Shown: piece by piece, positions 37,667-46,147 of the stretch
Layout of the letters: the number at the start of each line of letters is the position of its first letter
Numbering within the stretch: the first letter of the stretch is position 1
Assembly (NCBI RefSeq): GCF_003201285.1
Contig: NZ_QICS01000006.1
Coordinates: forward strand, 1 to 64,000
Direction: 5' to 3'
Length of the DNA stretch: 64,000 nt
Source: Lachnotalea glycerini
Lineage (GTDB): Bacteria; Bacillota; Clostridia; Lachnospirales; Lachnospiraceae
Notes under the pieces: generated by a model
The model's input: the letters and a program-made list of their open reading frames with translations, nothing else
Told to the model about the DNA's origin: nothing
Database searches by the model: none
Position numbers and translations under genes: made by a program

Positions 37667-38164
37667 ATGAAAAAGTTATTTGTGATCGGAATTGGTGGAA
37701 GTGTTAGCAAAGCAAATATTGAAGTACATGATGTGCAACTGGTTATAGCAGATTGTATAGAAAAAACGTATGAGATTCTTAAAGAAGATTGGTATGGAGA
37801 ACATTTGCACCTAGATGAATATAAAGCACTTACAGGCGCCGATGGGTGTGCTATTCAGATTAAAGATTATCCGCAAAATACAGAACTTAATCTGTTTTTT
37901 CTAAATAGGGGGGGGTATTTAAAGGAAACCTTTGGAGAACAACATGAATATGGATTTTTTGTAGCAAAAACGGAAGAAGAAGCAAAAGAGAAAGCGAAAA
38001 AAGAGTTACTAAAAAATGTTACTGATAGTCATGTTGACGGTATTTTCAAGGTTGAAAATAGTTTGAAATTTGCAGACGGAATGAAACTTTACATTCATTT
38101 AATTCTTGATGAAAAAGTGTATAGCTTGAATCCTGATTGGAGTGGCTATAAGAAGTTAATATAG
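37667..38164 (+). CDS. DUF1543 domain protein
   Basis: 165 residues. The N-terminus KLFVIGIGGSVSKANIEVHDVQL and the DWYGEHLHLDEYKAL and GADGCAIQI segments match DUF1543, a small soluble domain often found singly or doubled in Proteobacteria. Its role is unknown. The C-terminal half (GMKLYIHLILDEKVYSLNPDW) may form the second repeat. A CAGGAGG site precedes the ATG. Confidence 0.8.
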   Translation: MKKLFVIGIGGSVSKANIEVHDVQLVIADCIEKTYEILKEDWYGEHLHLDEYKALTGADGCAIQIKDYPQNTELNLFFLNRGGYLKETFGEQHEYGFFVAKTEEEAKEKAKKELLKNVTDSHVDGIFKVENSLKFADGMKLYIHLILDEKVYSLNPDWSGYKKLI

Positions 38165-38197
38165 ATCAGTGGGGGAGCTTTTTTCTAAATATGACTA

Positions 38198-38250
38198 TTG
38201 ACAAATCCAATTTTGCTATTATAATATTTATATATCGATTCGATATATAA
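38198..38250 (+). promoter_or_regulatory. Promoter and PadR operator
   Basis: TTGACA (38198-38203), a 16-base spacer and TATAAT (38220-38225) form a strong promoter. The perfect palindrome TTATATATCG-ATT-CGATATATAA (38228-38250) covers the transcript start. It is the likely autoregulatory operator of the PadR gene that follows. A second, partial copy lies at 39443-39457. Confidence 0.8.
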
Positions 38251-38272
38251 AACGATGGTATAAGGAGGAGAT

Positions 38273-38803
38273 ATGTTAGAATACATTATCTTAGGTTTTC
38301 TGATGAAAGAAGAAATGAGCGGGTATGATTTAAAGCAGTGGATGGTTAACTGCACATCCTACTTTTTTGATGCTAGTTTTGGGAGCATTTATCCGGCGTT
38401 AAAAAGATTAGAGGAAAAAGGCCACATCAGTTGTCATGAAGTTATTGAGAGTAGTAAATTCAAAAAACTTTATGCTATTACTGACGTGGGAAAGACATAT
38501 TTTTTGAACTGGCTTGAAAAGCCGATTGCTTTTTCTAAAACAAAACAGGATCATTTAGTTAATTTCTACTTTTATCAATACTTACCCAATGAAAAAGCAA
38601 TTTCTAATTTAAAAATTTTTATATCAGAAGTGGAAGAACTTTTAAATCGGTTAAGTAATCAAAAGTCGGACGTTGAAAAAGAATATGATGTAAATCAATT
38701 TAAATTCATTTATTCTGCAATGATCTATGGTGTTAATTACTATCAATTTATAATTGATTGGTGTAATAAGTTATTAAAACAAATCGAAGGAGAGAACTTA
38801 TGA
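38273..38803 (+). CDS. PadR-family transcriptional regulator
   Basis: 176 residues. The N-terminal PadR winged helix reads EYIILGFLMKEEMSGYDLK, then FGSIYPALKRLEEKGHI with the recognition helix. A longer C-terminal helical domain (VEELLNRLSNQKSDVEKEY) marks the larger PadR/VirR-type subgroup. PadR proteins repress detoxification genes. The stop overlaps the flavoprotein gene start by four bases (ATGA), so regulator and enzyme are translated as a unit. Confidence 0.92.
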   Translation: MLEYIILGFLMKEEMSGYDLKQWMVNCTSYFFDASFGSIYPALKRLEEKGHISCHEVIESSKFKKLYAITDVGKTYFLNWLEKPIAFSKTKQDHLVNFYFYQYLPNEKAISNLKIFISEVEELLNRLSNQKSDVEKEYDVNQFKFIYSAMIYGVNYYQFIIDWCNKLLKQIEGENL

Positions 38804-39363
38804 AAATAGCAATTATTATGGGAAGTCCCCAAAGGCATGGAAAGACCGCAACCGCACTTGGTTTTTTGGAGAGAAATCTTCTGTCACAAGGACATGATAT
38901 TGACCGAATTAATGTAACTGATTATAACATAAATGCCTGTCTGGGCTGTTATGCCTGTATGCAGAACAAAGATGCAGCTGGATGTATACAAAAAGACGAT
39001 GCCGAACAGGTACTCATGCGTATTAGCTTGGCGGATGTTGTAATCTATGCTTCCCCTCTATATTGCTTTGACCTTACTGCACAGTTGAAGCCTCTTGTTG
39101 ACCGCTCGTTTTGTCTTTCCAATACATCCCTATTAGATGGAAAACGTGTAGCACTACTCATTACCTGTGCTGGTCAGGAAGAGGGAAATGCAGATTTAGT
39201 ACAGGAATTTTTCCGCAGAGGCTTTGATGGAGAGAATAAGGGTATGTTCCATACGAAACTTGTTGGTGAGTATGTCATTCCATATAGTAATGCATCAGAT
39301 TTTAATGAAAGAGCTAGAAAAACAGCAAATGATTTGGCGGCAGCCATTCTAAATGACCAATAA
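38800..39363 (+). CDS. NADPH-dependent FMN reductase / flavodoxin-like protein
   Basis: 187 residues. The FMN phosphate loop GSPQRHGKTATALGFL at the N-terminus, the CxxCxxC segment (NACLGCYACMQN) and the ASPLYCFDLTAQLKPLVDR loop are typical of the iron-sulfur flavoprotein/WrbA-like reductases of Firmicutes. It probably reduces quinones or other small oxidants in the cytoplasm. Its start overlaps padR, and the PadR operator would control it. Confidence 0.88.
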   Translation: MKIAIIMGSPQRHGKTATALGFLERNLLSQGHDIDRINVTDYNINACLGCYACMQNKDAAGCIQKDDAEQVLMRISLADVVIYASPLYCFDLTAQLKPLVDRSFCLSNTSLLDGKRVALLITCAGQEEGNADLVQEFFRRGFDGENKGMFHTKLVGEYVIPYSNASDFNERARKTANDLAAAILNDQ

Positions 39364-39442
39364 ACAGAAAATAAGATATATTTACAAGTAGGGGCACATA
39401 CTTATAAAAAAAGAAAAGGAAGTGCATTTTTTTTAGTTGTAA

Positions 39443-39457
39443 CTATCGAAACGATAT
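39443..39457 (+). promoter_or_regulatory. Partial PadR operator upstream of the DUF4345 gene
   Basis: CTATCG-AAA-CGATAT shares the core TATCG-N3-CGATA with the operator at 38228. It lies about 40 bases before the DUF4345 gene, suggesting shared control. Confidence 0.55.
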
Positions 39458-39498
39458 ATAACTATTAGATTGATATAGAAAGAAGCGTGAAATAAATT

Positions 39499-39936
39499 AT
39501 GAAAGATAATGTAATAAATAAAAATATGAAAAGCAAAATGATATCAAAGCGTATTATGCAGCTAATTCTTGGCCTGATCAGTATATTAGCCCTATTTTCA
39601 GCTTATTTGGGATATGCCTACGGTGCAGTCAACTGGTACTACGGCTTTGCTGAAGGGCAAGAATACTCAAACGGACTTCTTATGCTGGAAAGTAATTTTC
39701 GATTTTACAATGGTCTATGGTTAGGCATTGGTATAGTTTTGTTGTGGATGATCCCGCGAATCGACCGTGATAAAACAACGCTTCGGGTGATTGCTGTATG
39801 CTTTTTCTGTGGAGGAATTGGGCGTTTGCTTTCTTTGCTATTTTGTGGCATACCTTCTCCTATTGATCTTGTTTATGTAATGATTGAGTTTAGCTTTCCA
39901 CTTCTAACCTTATGGCAAAGGCGTATCTTTAAATAA
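39499..39936 (+). CDS. DUF4345 family membrane protein
   Basis: 145 residues with four predicted transmembrane segments (about 18-38, 65-85, 95-115, 118-135). The conserved pieces ESNFRFYNGLWLGIGI and GGIGRLLSLL fit DUF4345, small membrane proteins of unknown function. The PadR-like operator upstream ties it to the neighbouring PadR unit. It is followed by an ORF remnant. Confidence 0.8.
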   Translation: MKDNVINKNMKSKMISKRIMQLILGLISILALFSAYLGYAYGAVNWYYGFAEGQEYSNGLLMLESNFRFYNGLWLGIGIVLLWMIPRIDRDKTTLRVIAVCFFCGGIGRLLSLLFCGIPSPIDLVYVMIEFSFPLLTLWQRRIFK

Positions 39937-39946
39937 CATGTTTTTA

Positions 39947-40054
39947 TCTTTATTAAATTAAGTGCTGCAGGTGATTGGATTTTAATTGTACTAGTGTTTG
40001 TCGGAACATTAATTCCATTGTTTATCTCTCAACAGCTTTTTATCCATTATTGAT
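39947..40054 (+). pseudogene. Membrane-protein C-terminal remnant
   Basis: The frame FIFIKLSAAGDWILIVLV continuing to a stop at about 40054 encodes a hydrophobic C-terminus with no start codon or site. It looks like the tail of a lost membrane protein. The family is uncertain. Confidence 0.4.
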
Positions 40055-40637
40055 TAATGAAAATATATGCAAACATAGTTTCAAACATCATCTCCAAATT
40101 TTCATCTAAAACATCTGCATGAAGAGCATCTTTTTGAGATACTGCTAATGCCATAATTCGTAGAAAATTTGTAAAGACCTTTGTATCTGCTTTCGGATTG
40201 ATTCCTTCAAAGTGTTCAAATAGAAATTCCGGTGTGCCGGATTGCAGATCTGATTGGATCAATCCCTGTTCTTCCATCACTGGATACAACATTTCCATAT
40301 CCTGTTCCGTCAGATACTGATAGATACTATCCTGATGAAAGATAATCTTTTGCAGAAAGTCCTTTGCTTCTGATACTGTGATTCTTTCACGTCCGTGAAG
40401 TATCTGATGAAAATAATCCATCATCCTGCGTCGTTCGTATTGAATCAGTTCTACCACAAATACTTCCTTTGACGTAAAAAAGTTATAAAATGTGCTCTTT
40501 CCAATCCCGGCTGCATTTGTAATTTTGACTACCGAGGTGTGTGTAAGACCGTACTTTTTAATCAATTCCATACCCTCGTCAAGCATCTTTTTCCGTATGA
40601 TATTCTTTTCTTCCTCGTCAAAGACGCGTATTGGCAT
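40047..40637 (-). CDS. TetR-family regulator of the first ABC pair
   Basis: 196 residues. The N-terminal helix-turn-helix reads TSVVKITNAAGIGKSTFYNFFTSKE, and the C-terminal ligand domain is helical. It lies 31 bases downstream of the ABC pair on the same strand, so it is probably the last gene of that operon and its repressor. The palindrome TTAGTT-AC-AACTAA within the operon's promoter (44307-44320) is a good candidate target. The inducer is unknown. Confidence 0.88.
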   Translation of the reverse strand: MPIRVFDEEEKNIIRKKMLDEGMELIKKYGLTHTSVVKITNAAGIGKSTFYNFFTSKEVFVVELIQYERRRMMDYFHQILHGRERITVSEAKDFLQKIIFHQDSIYQYLTEQDMEMLYPVMEEQGLIQSDLQSGTPEFLFEHFEGINPKADTKVFTNFLRIMALAVSQKDALHADVLDENLEMMFETMFAYIFINQ

Positions 40638-40668
40638 CTGTATTATCCACCTTTCATTATCGTACTAA

Positions 40669-42435
40669 TCAAGCAATTCTCCAACTGCCTGCATTGTTCT
40701 GTTCTTCCCAGAGTCTTGCATACATTCCTTTCTCTTCTAGCAGTTCTTTATGTGTCCCACGCTCTGTAATTCTTCCATCCTCCAACACAACAATCTGATC
40801 CGCGTTGCAGACTGACTGCAATCTATGTGCAATTACAATTACTGTTTTCTCTTCTACAAGCTTTGATATTGCCTGTTGTATCAAGACCTCGTTCTCCGAA
40901 TCCAATGCAGCCGTAGCCTCATCTAATAAGACAATCGGAGCATCCTTTAGTAACGCTCTGGCAATTGATATTCTCTGTTTTTCGCCACCCGAAAGAGTTG
41001 AACCACCTTCGCCTACCATTGTATCATATCCATCTGGAAGTGACATAATAAATTCATGACAAGCTGCCTTTCTCGCTGCTTCTATGACTTCCTCACTGGA
41101 AGCAGTCGCTTTCCCCATCCTGATGTTTGCTTCGATTGTGTCATGAAAAAGATATACATCCTGAAAAACAATACCGATATTCTCTAATACCTCATCTGCC
41201 TCCATTTGCGTCAGTGGAATTCCACCCAATGTGATTTCGCCCTGACTGACATCCCAGAACCTTGCAGCAAGTCTTGTAATTGTTGACTTTCCACTGCCAG
41301 ATGGACCCACAAGGGCAGTGATTGTATTTTTCTTAAATGCTACCGATATATCATGCAATACCTGTTTATTGCCATAAGAAAAATTCACATGAGAAAAAAC
41401 AATGTCCATATTTGAACTGTCTTTTTTCTCCTTCACTGTCCTTTTCACACATGGTAAGGGTTCTTCCTTGAAAATTGACTGGATTCGATCTCCCGACCGT
41501 TTACTTCTTGAAAAATCTGCAATAAATACGAACAGCATGGATACCGGTTCGTATACATTTAAAGTCACAATCAGGAATGCAATATAGTAAAATGGATGTA
41601 AGGAACCACCTGTTGTCAATACTGCGCCTAACAAAATCACAAATACGATACCAAGGTTTAATATAACTCTGCCAAGTACTGCAACCGGCGATGCAGATTT
41701 TGTTTCAATATTGATAGCTGCTTTTCTTTGATTTAAGAATGATTCTTTTAAAGTATCAAACTTTTCTCCCGCCATATGATAGGCTTTTAGCGTCTGTATT
41801 CCCTCCACATATTCAAGAATTCCAGAGGATGCACTTTGCTGTGCATTCTGCAAATCCAGGCTGGAATGTACCATTCTTTTATAACTGAGCAGCGCAAAGG
41901 GAAGTGCCAGTGGAACTACAATAAACATTGCAAGCATCATGCGATAATCAAAGATGCCAAGAACCAGCATGGACATCAGCAGTCTTGCTGTCGTAATAGT
42001 TATTTGCGGTGCAAACTGCCCAGAAAGTGTTTCTACCGTGGTGTAATCGCGCAAAAGAACCGTAGAAAGGTCTCCTGCATCACGCTCATTGAAAAAACCC
42101 ATTGGTAGAATACGCAAGTGCTTTCCAATAGAAATCCTTGATTTTTTAATGGTATCTGCCATTCCAACGCAGCTGTCTATGTATGTTTTTCTTCGGATAA
42201 AGAAATAGGCAACGAACTGCAAAGCCAGAACTCCTGTGATTGCCCATAGCTGTCCTGACTGTAATTTTGTTTCAGAGGCTGATAATGGCAGGAGTAAATA
42301 GTAAATTGCCATAATCACGATATTATAAGGTAGAGAAGCCGTCACGCTGTCCAGAAAAAACCATAAGATTATATTGCGGTATTTTTTAGTGTTTCCAAAG
42401 GATAACATTTGAAACCATTGCTTTATTGTCTTCAT
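40669..42435 (-). CDS. ABC transporter with fused membrane and ATPase domains (second subunit of pair 1)
   Basis: About 588 residues: six transmembrane helices (residues 30-310) then the ATPase. Walker A is GPSGSGKSTITRL, the Q-loop FQDVYLFHDTI, the signature LSGGEKQRIS, Walker B IVLLDEATAALDSEN, and the H-loop VIVIAHRLQS. All catalytic residues are kept. The ATG at 42435 follows AGGAGGC, which matters because in-frame codons upstream run into the preceding gene. It pairs with the gene at 42437 to form a heterodimer. Exporter-fold pairs of this class include drug exporters and siderophore importers (IrtAB, YbtPQ). Confidence 0.9.
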   Translation of the reverse strand: MKTIKQWFQMLSFGNTKKYRNIILWFFLDSVTASLPYNIVIMAIYYLLLPLSASETKLQSGQLWAITGVLALQFVAYFFIRRKTYIDSCVGMADTIKKSRISIGKHLRILPMGFFNERDAGDLSTVLLRDYTTVETLSGQFAPQITITTARLLMSMLVLGIFDYRMMLAMFIVVPLALPFALLSYKRMVHSSLDLQNAQQSASSGILEYVEGIQTLKAYHMAGEKFDTLKESFLNQRKAAINIETKSASPVAVLGRVILNLGIVFVILLGAVLTTGGSLHPFYYIAFLIVTLNVYEPVSMLFVFIADFSRSKRSGDRIQSIFKEEPLPCVKRTVKEKKDSSNMDIVFSHVNFSYGNKQVLHDISVAFKKNTITALVGPSGSGKSTITRLAARFWDVSQGEITLGGIPLTQMEADEVLENIGIVFQDVYLFHDTIEANIRMGKATASSEEVIEAARKAACHEFIMSLPDGYDTMVGEGGSTLSGGEKQRISIARALLKDAPIVLLDEATAALDSENEVLIQQAISKLVEEKTVIVIAHRLQSVCNADQIVVLEDGRITERGTHKELLEEKGMYARLWEEQNNAGSWRIA

Positions 42436-42436
42436 A

Positions 42437-44242
42437 TTATATAGCCTCCTGTTCTTTCCTTCTGATTGTCCATGCATCCCGTCGCTCATTAGCCGCTACC
42501 ATATTTTGATACAGCACACAGGAATTCAGTAACTGCTTATGTGTTCCAAACCCATTTAGCTTTCCTTGCTCCAGTACTAGAATATGTTCTGCATTCTCAA
42601 TCGTCCTCAATCGATGCGCAATGATAAAAACAGTTTTATTCTTAGATAGTTTTGCAAATGCTTCCTGGATTTTCGCTTCATTTTCTGCATCTGCATAAGC
42701 CGTTGCTTCATCCAGTATAACAATGGGTGAGTCCTTTAAAAATACTCTTGCTATCGCCAGTCTTTGTTTTTCACCCCCGGAAAGATATGTGTTTTTCTCT
42801 CCCACAACCGTCTGATACCCTTTGGGTAATCGCCTTATCACATCATCAATACGAGCATTTTTTGCAGCCTCCTGTATACTTTCAAAGGAAGCTTCTGTGT
42901 TCCCCATGCGAATGTTATTTTCCACTGTATCATGAAATATGACAGAATCCTGAAAAACATAGGATATGATGTTCATCAAATGATCTATTGGAATTTGCCT
43001 AATCTCTATTCCTCCAATTTTTATGCATCCTTTTTGGATGTCATAAAACCGTAACAAAAGCTGTGCCAATGTGGATTTACCGCCACCCGACGGCCCTACA
43101 ATTCCATTTATGCTTCCCTGTTCTGCATAAAAAGATATATCATCAATTGTCTGTGCTGATTCTGTATATGAAAATTCCACATGTTCAAAAGCCACATCAT
43201 AGGAGGAAGGAATTTGATTCCCATCTGACTTGATCTCAGGCTGATCAAGTACCTCATCAATTCGCTTTACACTTTCCACTATACGATTAGACATAATCAT
43301 CATGTTCATCATACTTTCCATGGGCTCTTTTAAACCCGGTCCAACTAAAAAGAACAATAAAACAACTGGAAGAAAATAAACATAGTTTGTTGTTTTTGAC
43401 ATCAGTAATATACTTGCTGGAAGCAGGAACAACAGCTGTGTTCCAAAAAAAGCATAGTAACTCGCCATCGGGATTGCATTTGCTTTTGCCGTGCGATCCA
43501 CTACATCCACAAAAGAATTCAAGTCATCCTCATATCGTTTAAAAGCACTTAACGAGCGATTAAACACTTTTACTACCGGCATTCCATGAATATACTCCAC
43601 AATTGTTCCTGTCATTTTCTCCATAGAATCATGCATTTCCTTTTGCAATTCGGCTTTTCCTTTTTGCTTTAAGCAGCTTCCAAGCAGTATAACCGAAATC
43701 AGAATCGGAAGTAACGTTACCAGAGCCAGCCGCCAGTCTAACGCAAATAAATAAACCAATGTAAAAAGCGGTGTTGCAACTGCTGCTGATAAGTCACATA
43801 GATTATGTGCCACAAAGCCTTCTATCTCTTCTACATCATCAGACATAATCTTCTTTATTGCCCCCTGCGTAGTTCCTGTAAAATACCCTGAGGATATACG
43901 CGACATTTTATTCATCATAGTCATCCTGATTTCATATAAAAGATCATATGCACTTGTATGTGCAATTGCAGAAGACAGATAGGAAGTCACCCCATACAAA
44001 ATCACTCCCGCCAGGGTAATCAATGCATATGCAATGATCCGATTGAAGTTAATTTGTGACGGGTTCCCATATGATCTTAACAGTTCTTTTACAACTCCAT
44101 AAATTGTAAAAAATGCTGTAATACGTGCTCCTGAGGATAGTACTGCCAGGGCACATGCCAATGAAAGCTTCCGTTTCTTCGCTCCAGCCAATTCAAAGAG
44201 CCGGGCAATTCCTTCTTTCTTTTTCAACTTTTTCCTGCTCAT
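42437..44242 (-). CDS. ABC transporter with fused membrane and ATPase domains (first subunit of pair 1)
   Basis: 601 residues: a six-helix membrane domain, then the ATPase with Walker A GPSGGGKSTLAQL, signature LSGGEKQRLA, Walker B IVILDEATAYADAENE and H-loop FIIAHRLRT. The D-loop reads TAYAD instead of SALD, a form also seen in YbtP/YbtQ-like and related siderophore transporters, which hints at a role in metal-chelate transport. The ATG follows AAGGAGAT. It stops two bases before the second subunit's start codon. The operon also includes the TetR gene. Confidence 0.9.
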   Translation of the reverse strand: MSRKKLKKKEGIARLFELAGAKKRKLSLACALAVLSSGARITAFFTIYGVVKELLRSYGNPSQINFNRIIAYALITLAGVILYGVTSYLSSAIAHTSAYDLLYEIRMTMMNKMSRISSGYFTGTTQGAIKKIMSDDVEEIEGFVAHNLCDLSAAVATPLFTLVYLFALDWRLALVTLLPILISVILLGSCLKQKGKAELQKEMHDSMEKMTGTIVEYIHGMPVVKVFNRSLSAFKRYEDDLNSFVDVVDRTAKANAIPMASYYAFFGTQLLFLLPASILLMSKTTNYVYFLPVVLLFFLVGPGLKEPMESMMNMMIMSNRIVESVKRIDEVLDQPEIKSDGNQIPSSYDVAFEHVEFSYTESAQTIDDISFYAEQGSINGIVGPSGGGKSTLAQLLLRFYDIQKGCIKIGGIEIRQIPIDHLMNIISYVFQDSVIFHDTVENNIRMGNTEASFESIQEAAKNARIDDVIRRLPKGYQTVVGEKNTYLSGGEKQRLAIARVFLKDSPIVILDEATAYADAENEAKIQEAFAKLSKNKTVFIIAHRLRTIENAEHILVLEQGKLNGFGTHKQLLNSCVLYQNMVAANERRDAWTIRRKEQEAI

Positions 44243-44286
44243 TTTTATCTCCTTTTCCTGTTTATGCGACTATTATTATTATTTTG

Positions 44287-44326
44287 GTCGCATAAGTATT
44301 GTATAGTTAGTTACAACTAATTGCAA
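44287..44326 (-). promoter_or_regulatory. Promoter and operator of ABC pair 1
   Basis: On the minus strand TTGCAA (44321-44326), a 17-base spacer and TACAAT (44298-44303) form a promoter. The spacer contains the perfect palindrome TTAGTT-AC-AACTAA (44307-44320), an ideal repressor site. Another inverted repeat, TTATGCGAC-N16-GTCGCATAA (44262-44270 and 44287-44295), lies just downstream. Confidence 0.7.
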
Positions 44327-44471
44327 TAGAAAAATGGCGATTTGTTAGATAATGATAAAAAATATCAGGACTGTACTGAACATCAGGAAAGTTACACAGT
44401 TTGTTGTTATAACATTTTAAACCATTTGGAGTATTTCAAAGCCATATAGAGTAGCGGAAATTAATTGAAGC

Positions 44472-44726
44472 GTGGCTATACGCTTTACAATAACATATAT
44501 CATTTTGCTTGTACTCGAATTGACGGTGTTATCTTTACTTACTGGACTATGGAATTTTATACTGGGCGCTGCGGTTGGAATATATACACATATGCTTCCA
44601 GGTTTTATCATGGGATACTATTTAGTCAGTACAACAACGGTTAGTGAATTCGTTGCTGCTATGGAACGGATGAAAACGTTGAGACAAATAAATGATAAAA
44701 TATTGCAATATAGAAGTGATTTATAA
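44472..44726 (+). pseudogene. Truncated ECF transporter T component
   Basis: 84 codons from a GTG. A hydrophobic stretch (ITYIILLVLELTVLSLLTGL, GAAVGIYTHMLPGFIMGYYLVS) is followed by TTTVSEFVAAMERMKTLRQI, the coupling-type segment of EcfT/CbiQ proteins. Full-length T components are about 230-260 residues, so only part remains. There is no good ribosome binding site. It lies beside ATPase debris at 45570, so this is remains of an ECF importer. Confidence 0.6.
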
Positions 44727-44732
44727 AATTGT

Positions 44733-44779
44733 ATTGACAAATAAATATAATAATGATATAAAAATAACAGTGTTATTTT
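44733..44779 (+). promoter_or_regulatory. Promoter and palindromic operator of the second TetR gene
   Basis: TTGACA, a 17-base spacer and TATAAA lie at about 44734-44762. The perfect palindrome AAAATAAC-AGT-GTTATTTT at 44761-44779 overlaps the -10 to transcript start. This is a classic autoregulatory TetR site. Confidence 0.75.
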
Positions 44780-44793
44780 TTGGAGAGGAGTAA

Positions 44794-45435
44794 ATTGTAA
44801 TAGAAAAATCAGAAGAATGTAAAAAAAACATATTAGAAAGTGCTCAAAAGGAGTTTGTTCTGCAGGGGTACCACGATTCCTCTATGCGTATCATAGCTAA
44901 AAATGCTGGAGTAACGACAGGTGCAATCTATCGCTATTACCCAAACAAGGATTCTTTATTTTTAGCAGTTACAAAAAGTGCAGTAGAATCCTTCTATCAA
45001 ATGTATGATCAGGCATATGACCAAACCGTTGAAGACGCTTTTCAGGGGATAAGTTATACCGAAAAAAGCAATAAGCAAGGAAGCCAGAGCAGTCTTGCAG
45101 CTATGTATGATTTGATTTATGAGCAGTTTGATAAATTTTATCTGCTTGCGAATTACTCTCATGAAACTATAAAAGGATCTTTTTTGCAAGAACTTGTTGA
45201 AAGAGAAACAAAGACATGGATAAAATATATTGAGATTTTGAAGAATAAATATAATTCAAACTATGTTATTAATAAAAATTCTTTACATATTATATGCGAA
45301 GTCTATATAAAAGCGATTTTTGAACCGATCTGTCATAAAATGGATAAAGAGACTGCAATTGCAGAGGCTACTTTTTTTAGGCAATTCTTTATTGATGGCT
45401 GTTTAGGAATTGAGAAAATTATAAAGAATAATTAA
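44794..45435 (+). CDS. TetR-family regulator of ABC pair 2, with non-standard start
   Basis: About 214 residues if begun at ATT 44794. Helix-turn-helix: SSMRIIAKNAGVTTGAIYRYYPNK. The N-terminal helix IEKSEECKKNILESAQKEF is required for a complete domain, and the reading frame is open back to 44794, but no ATG, GTG or TTG is in frame before the ATG at 44884. The GAGAGGAG site points to 44794-44797. So either it uses a rare ATT start, or a start mutation has disabled it. A perfect palindromic operator precedes it. Confidence 0.7.
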   Translation: MVIEKSEECKKNILESAQKEFVLQGYHDSSMRIIAKNAGVTTGAIYRYYPNKDSLFLAVTKSAVESFYQMYDQAYDQTVEDAFQGISYTEKSNKQGSQSSLAAMYDLIYEQFDKFYLLANYSHETIKGSFLQELVERETKTWIKYIEILKNKYNSNYVINKNSLHIICEVYIKAIFEPICHKMDKETAIAEATFFRQFFIDGCLGIEKIIKNN

Positions 45436-45569
45436 CTATTTTTGAAGGGTGGTGTGAAAACGTAAAATTTCTTTTCCAAGTATCTATATTTTTAGTAAAT
45501 AGTATTAAACTTATGCGTCCATGTGAGTGGGCGTTATCTCAAGACTACGAGTTAGCCAAAACTAACTCA

Positions 45570-46147
45570 AAAGGAGAATGATGAACCTAGTTCTAATCTG
45601 GATTCTGTCTCAATAACAAACTTAAAGCAAGTATTAACAACGTTAAAAGCTATGGGTAAGACAGTAATCGTGTCTGAGCATCGATTATATTATTTACGGA
45701 AATTAGGAGACCGGTTTATTTACATGAAAAATGGAAAGATATGTAATGAATATACAGATTCAGAAATGAATGAAGCACCTCCTGATATGTTAAGTGAAAA
45801 AGGTCTTCGTACATTAGATTTAAAGCATGTTACAAAAAAACATTTAAAATCAAAAAAGAGTGTGGATTTTTTGATTTTGAAAATATGATTTGCTGCCGAG
45901 GGAAAAAAGAAGTATTAAATATAACGAAACTTCAAATTACAAAAGGAGAGATTGTTGGGCTTATTGGAAAAAATGGTGCGGGAAAATCCACTTTTGTCAG
46001 TTGCTTTTCGATTTAGAGTTTTTACTTGGTTGCTACACCTCAGTACTTTATTTAGAAGAGGGAAAAGTGAAAGACTATTATTCTCTGCAAGAAATGAATG
46101 CAGAAACAAAACTTAAAAAATATTTTATTCCAGAGGAGGAGTTTTAA
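45570..46147 (+). pseudogene. Degraded double ATPase of an ECF transporter
   Basis: Three fragments in two frames. First, the C-terminal half of one ATPase: DEPSSNLDSVSITNLKQVL then TVIVSEHRLYYLRKLGDRF. Second, after a frameshift near 45870, the Walker A of a second ATPase (GEIVGLIGKNGAGKSTFVS). Third, after a large deletion near 46017, its end (LYLEEGKVKDYYSLQEMN). The upstream half of the first ATPase is missing as well. Together these are the remains of an ECF A component with two ATPase domains. Confidence 0.75.

Noticed and set aside
44884-45435. TetR gene starting at ATG 44884
   Set aside because: This would cut the DNA-binding domain; the frame upstream encodes its missing helix, and the ribosome binding site points to 44794.
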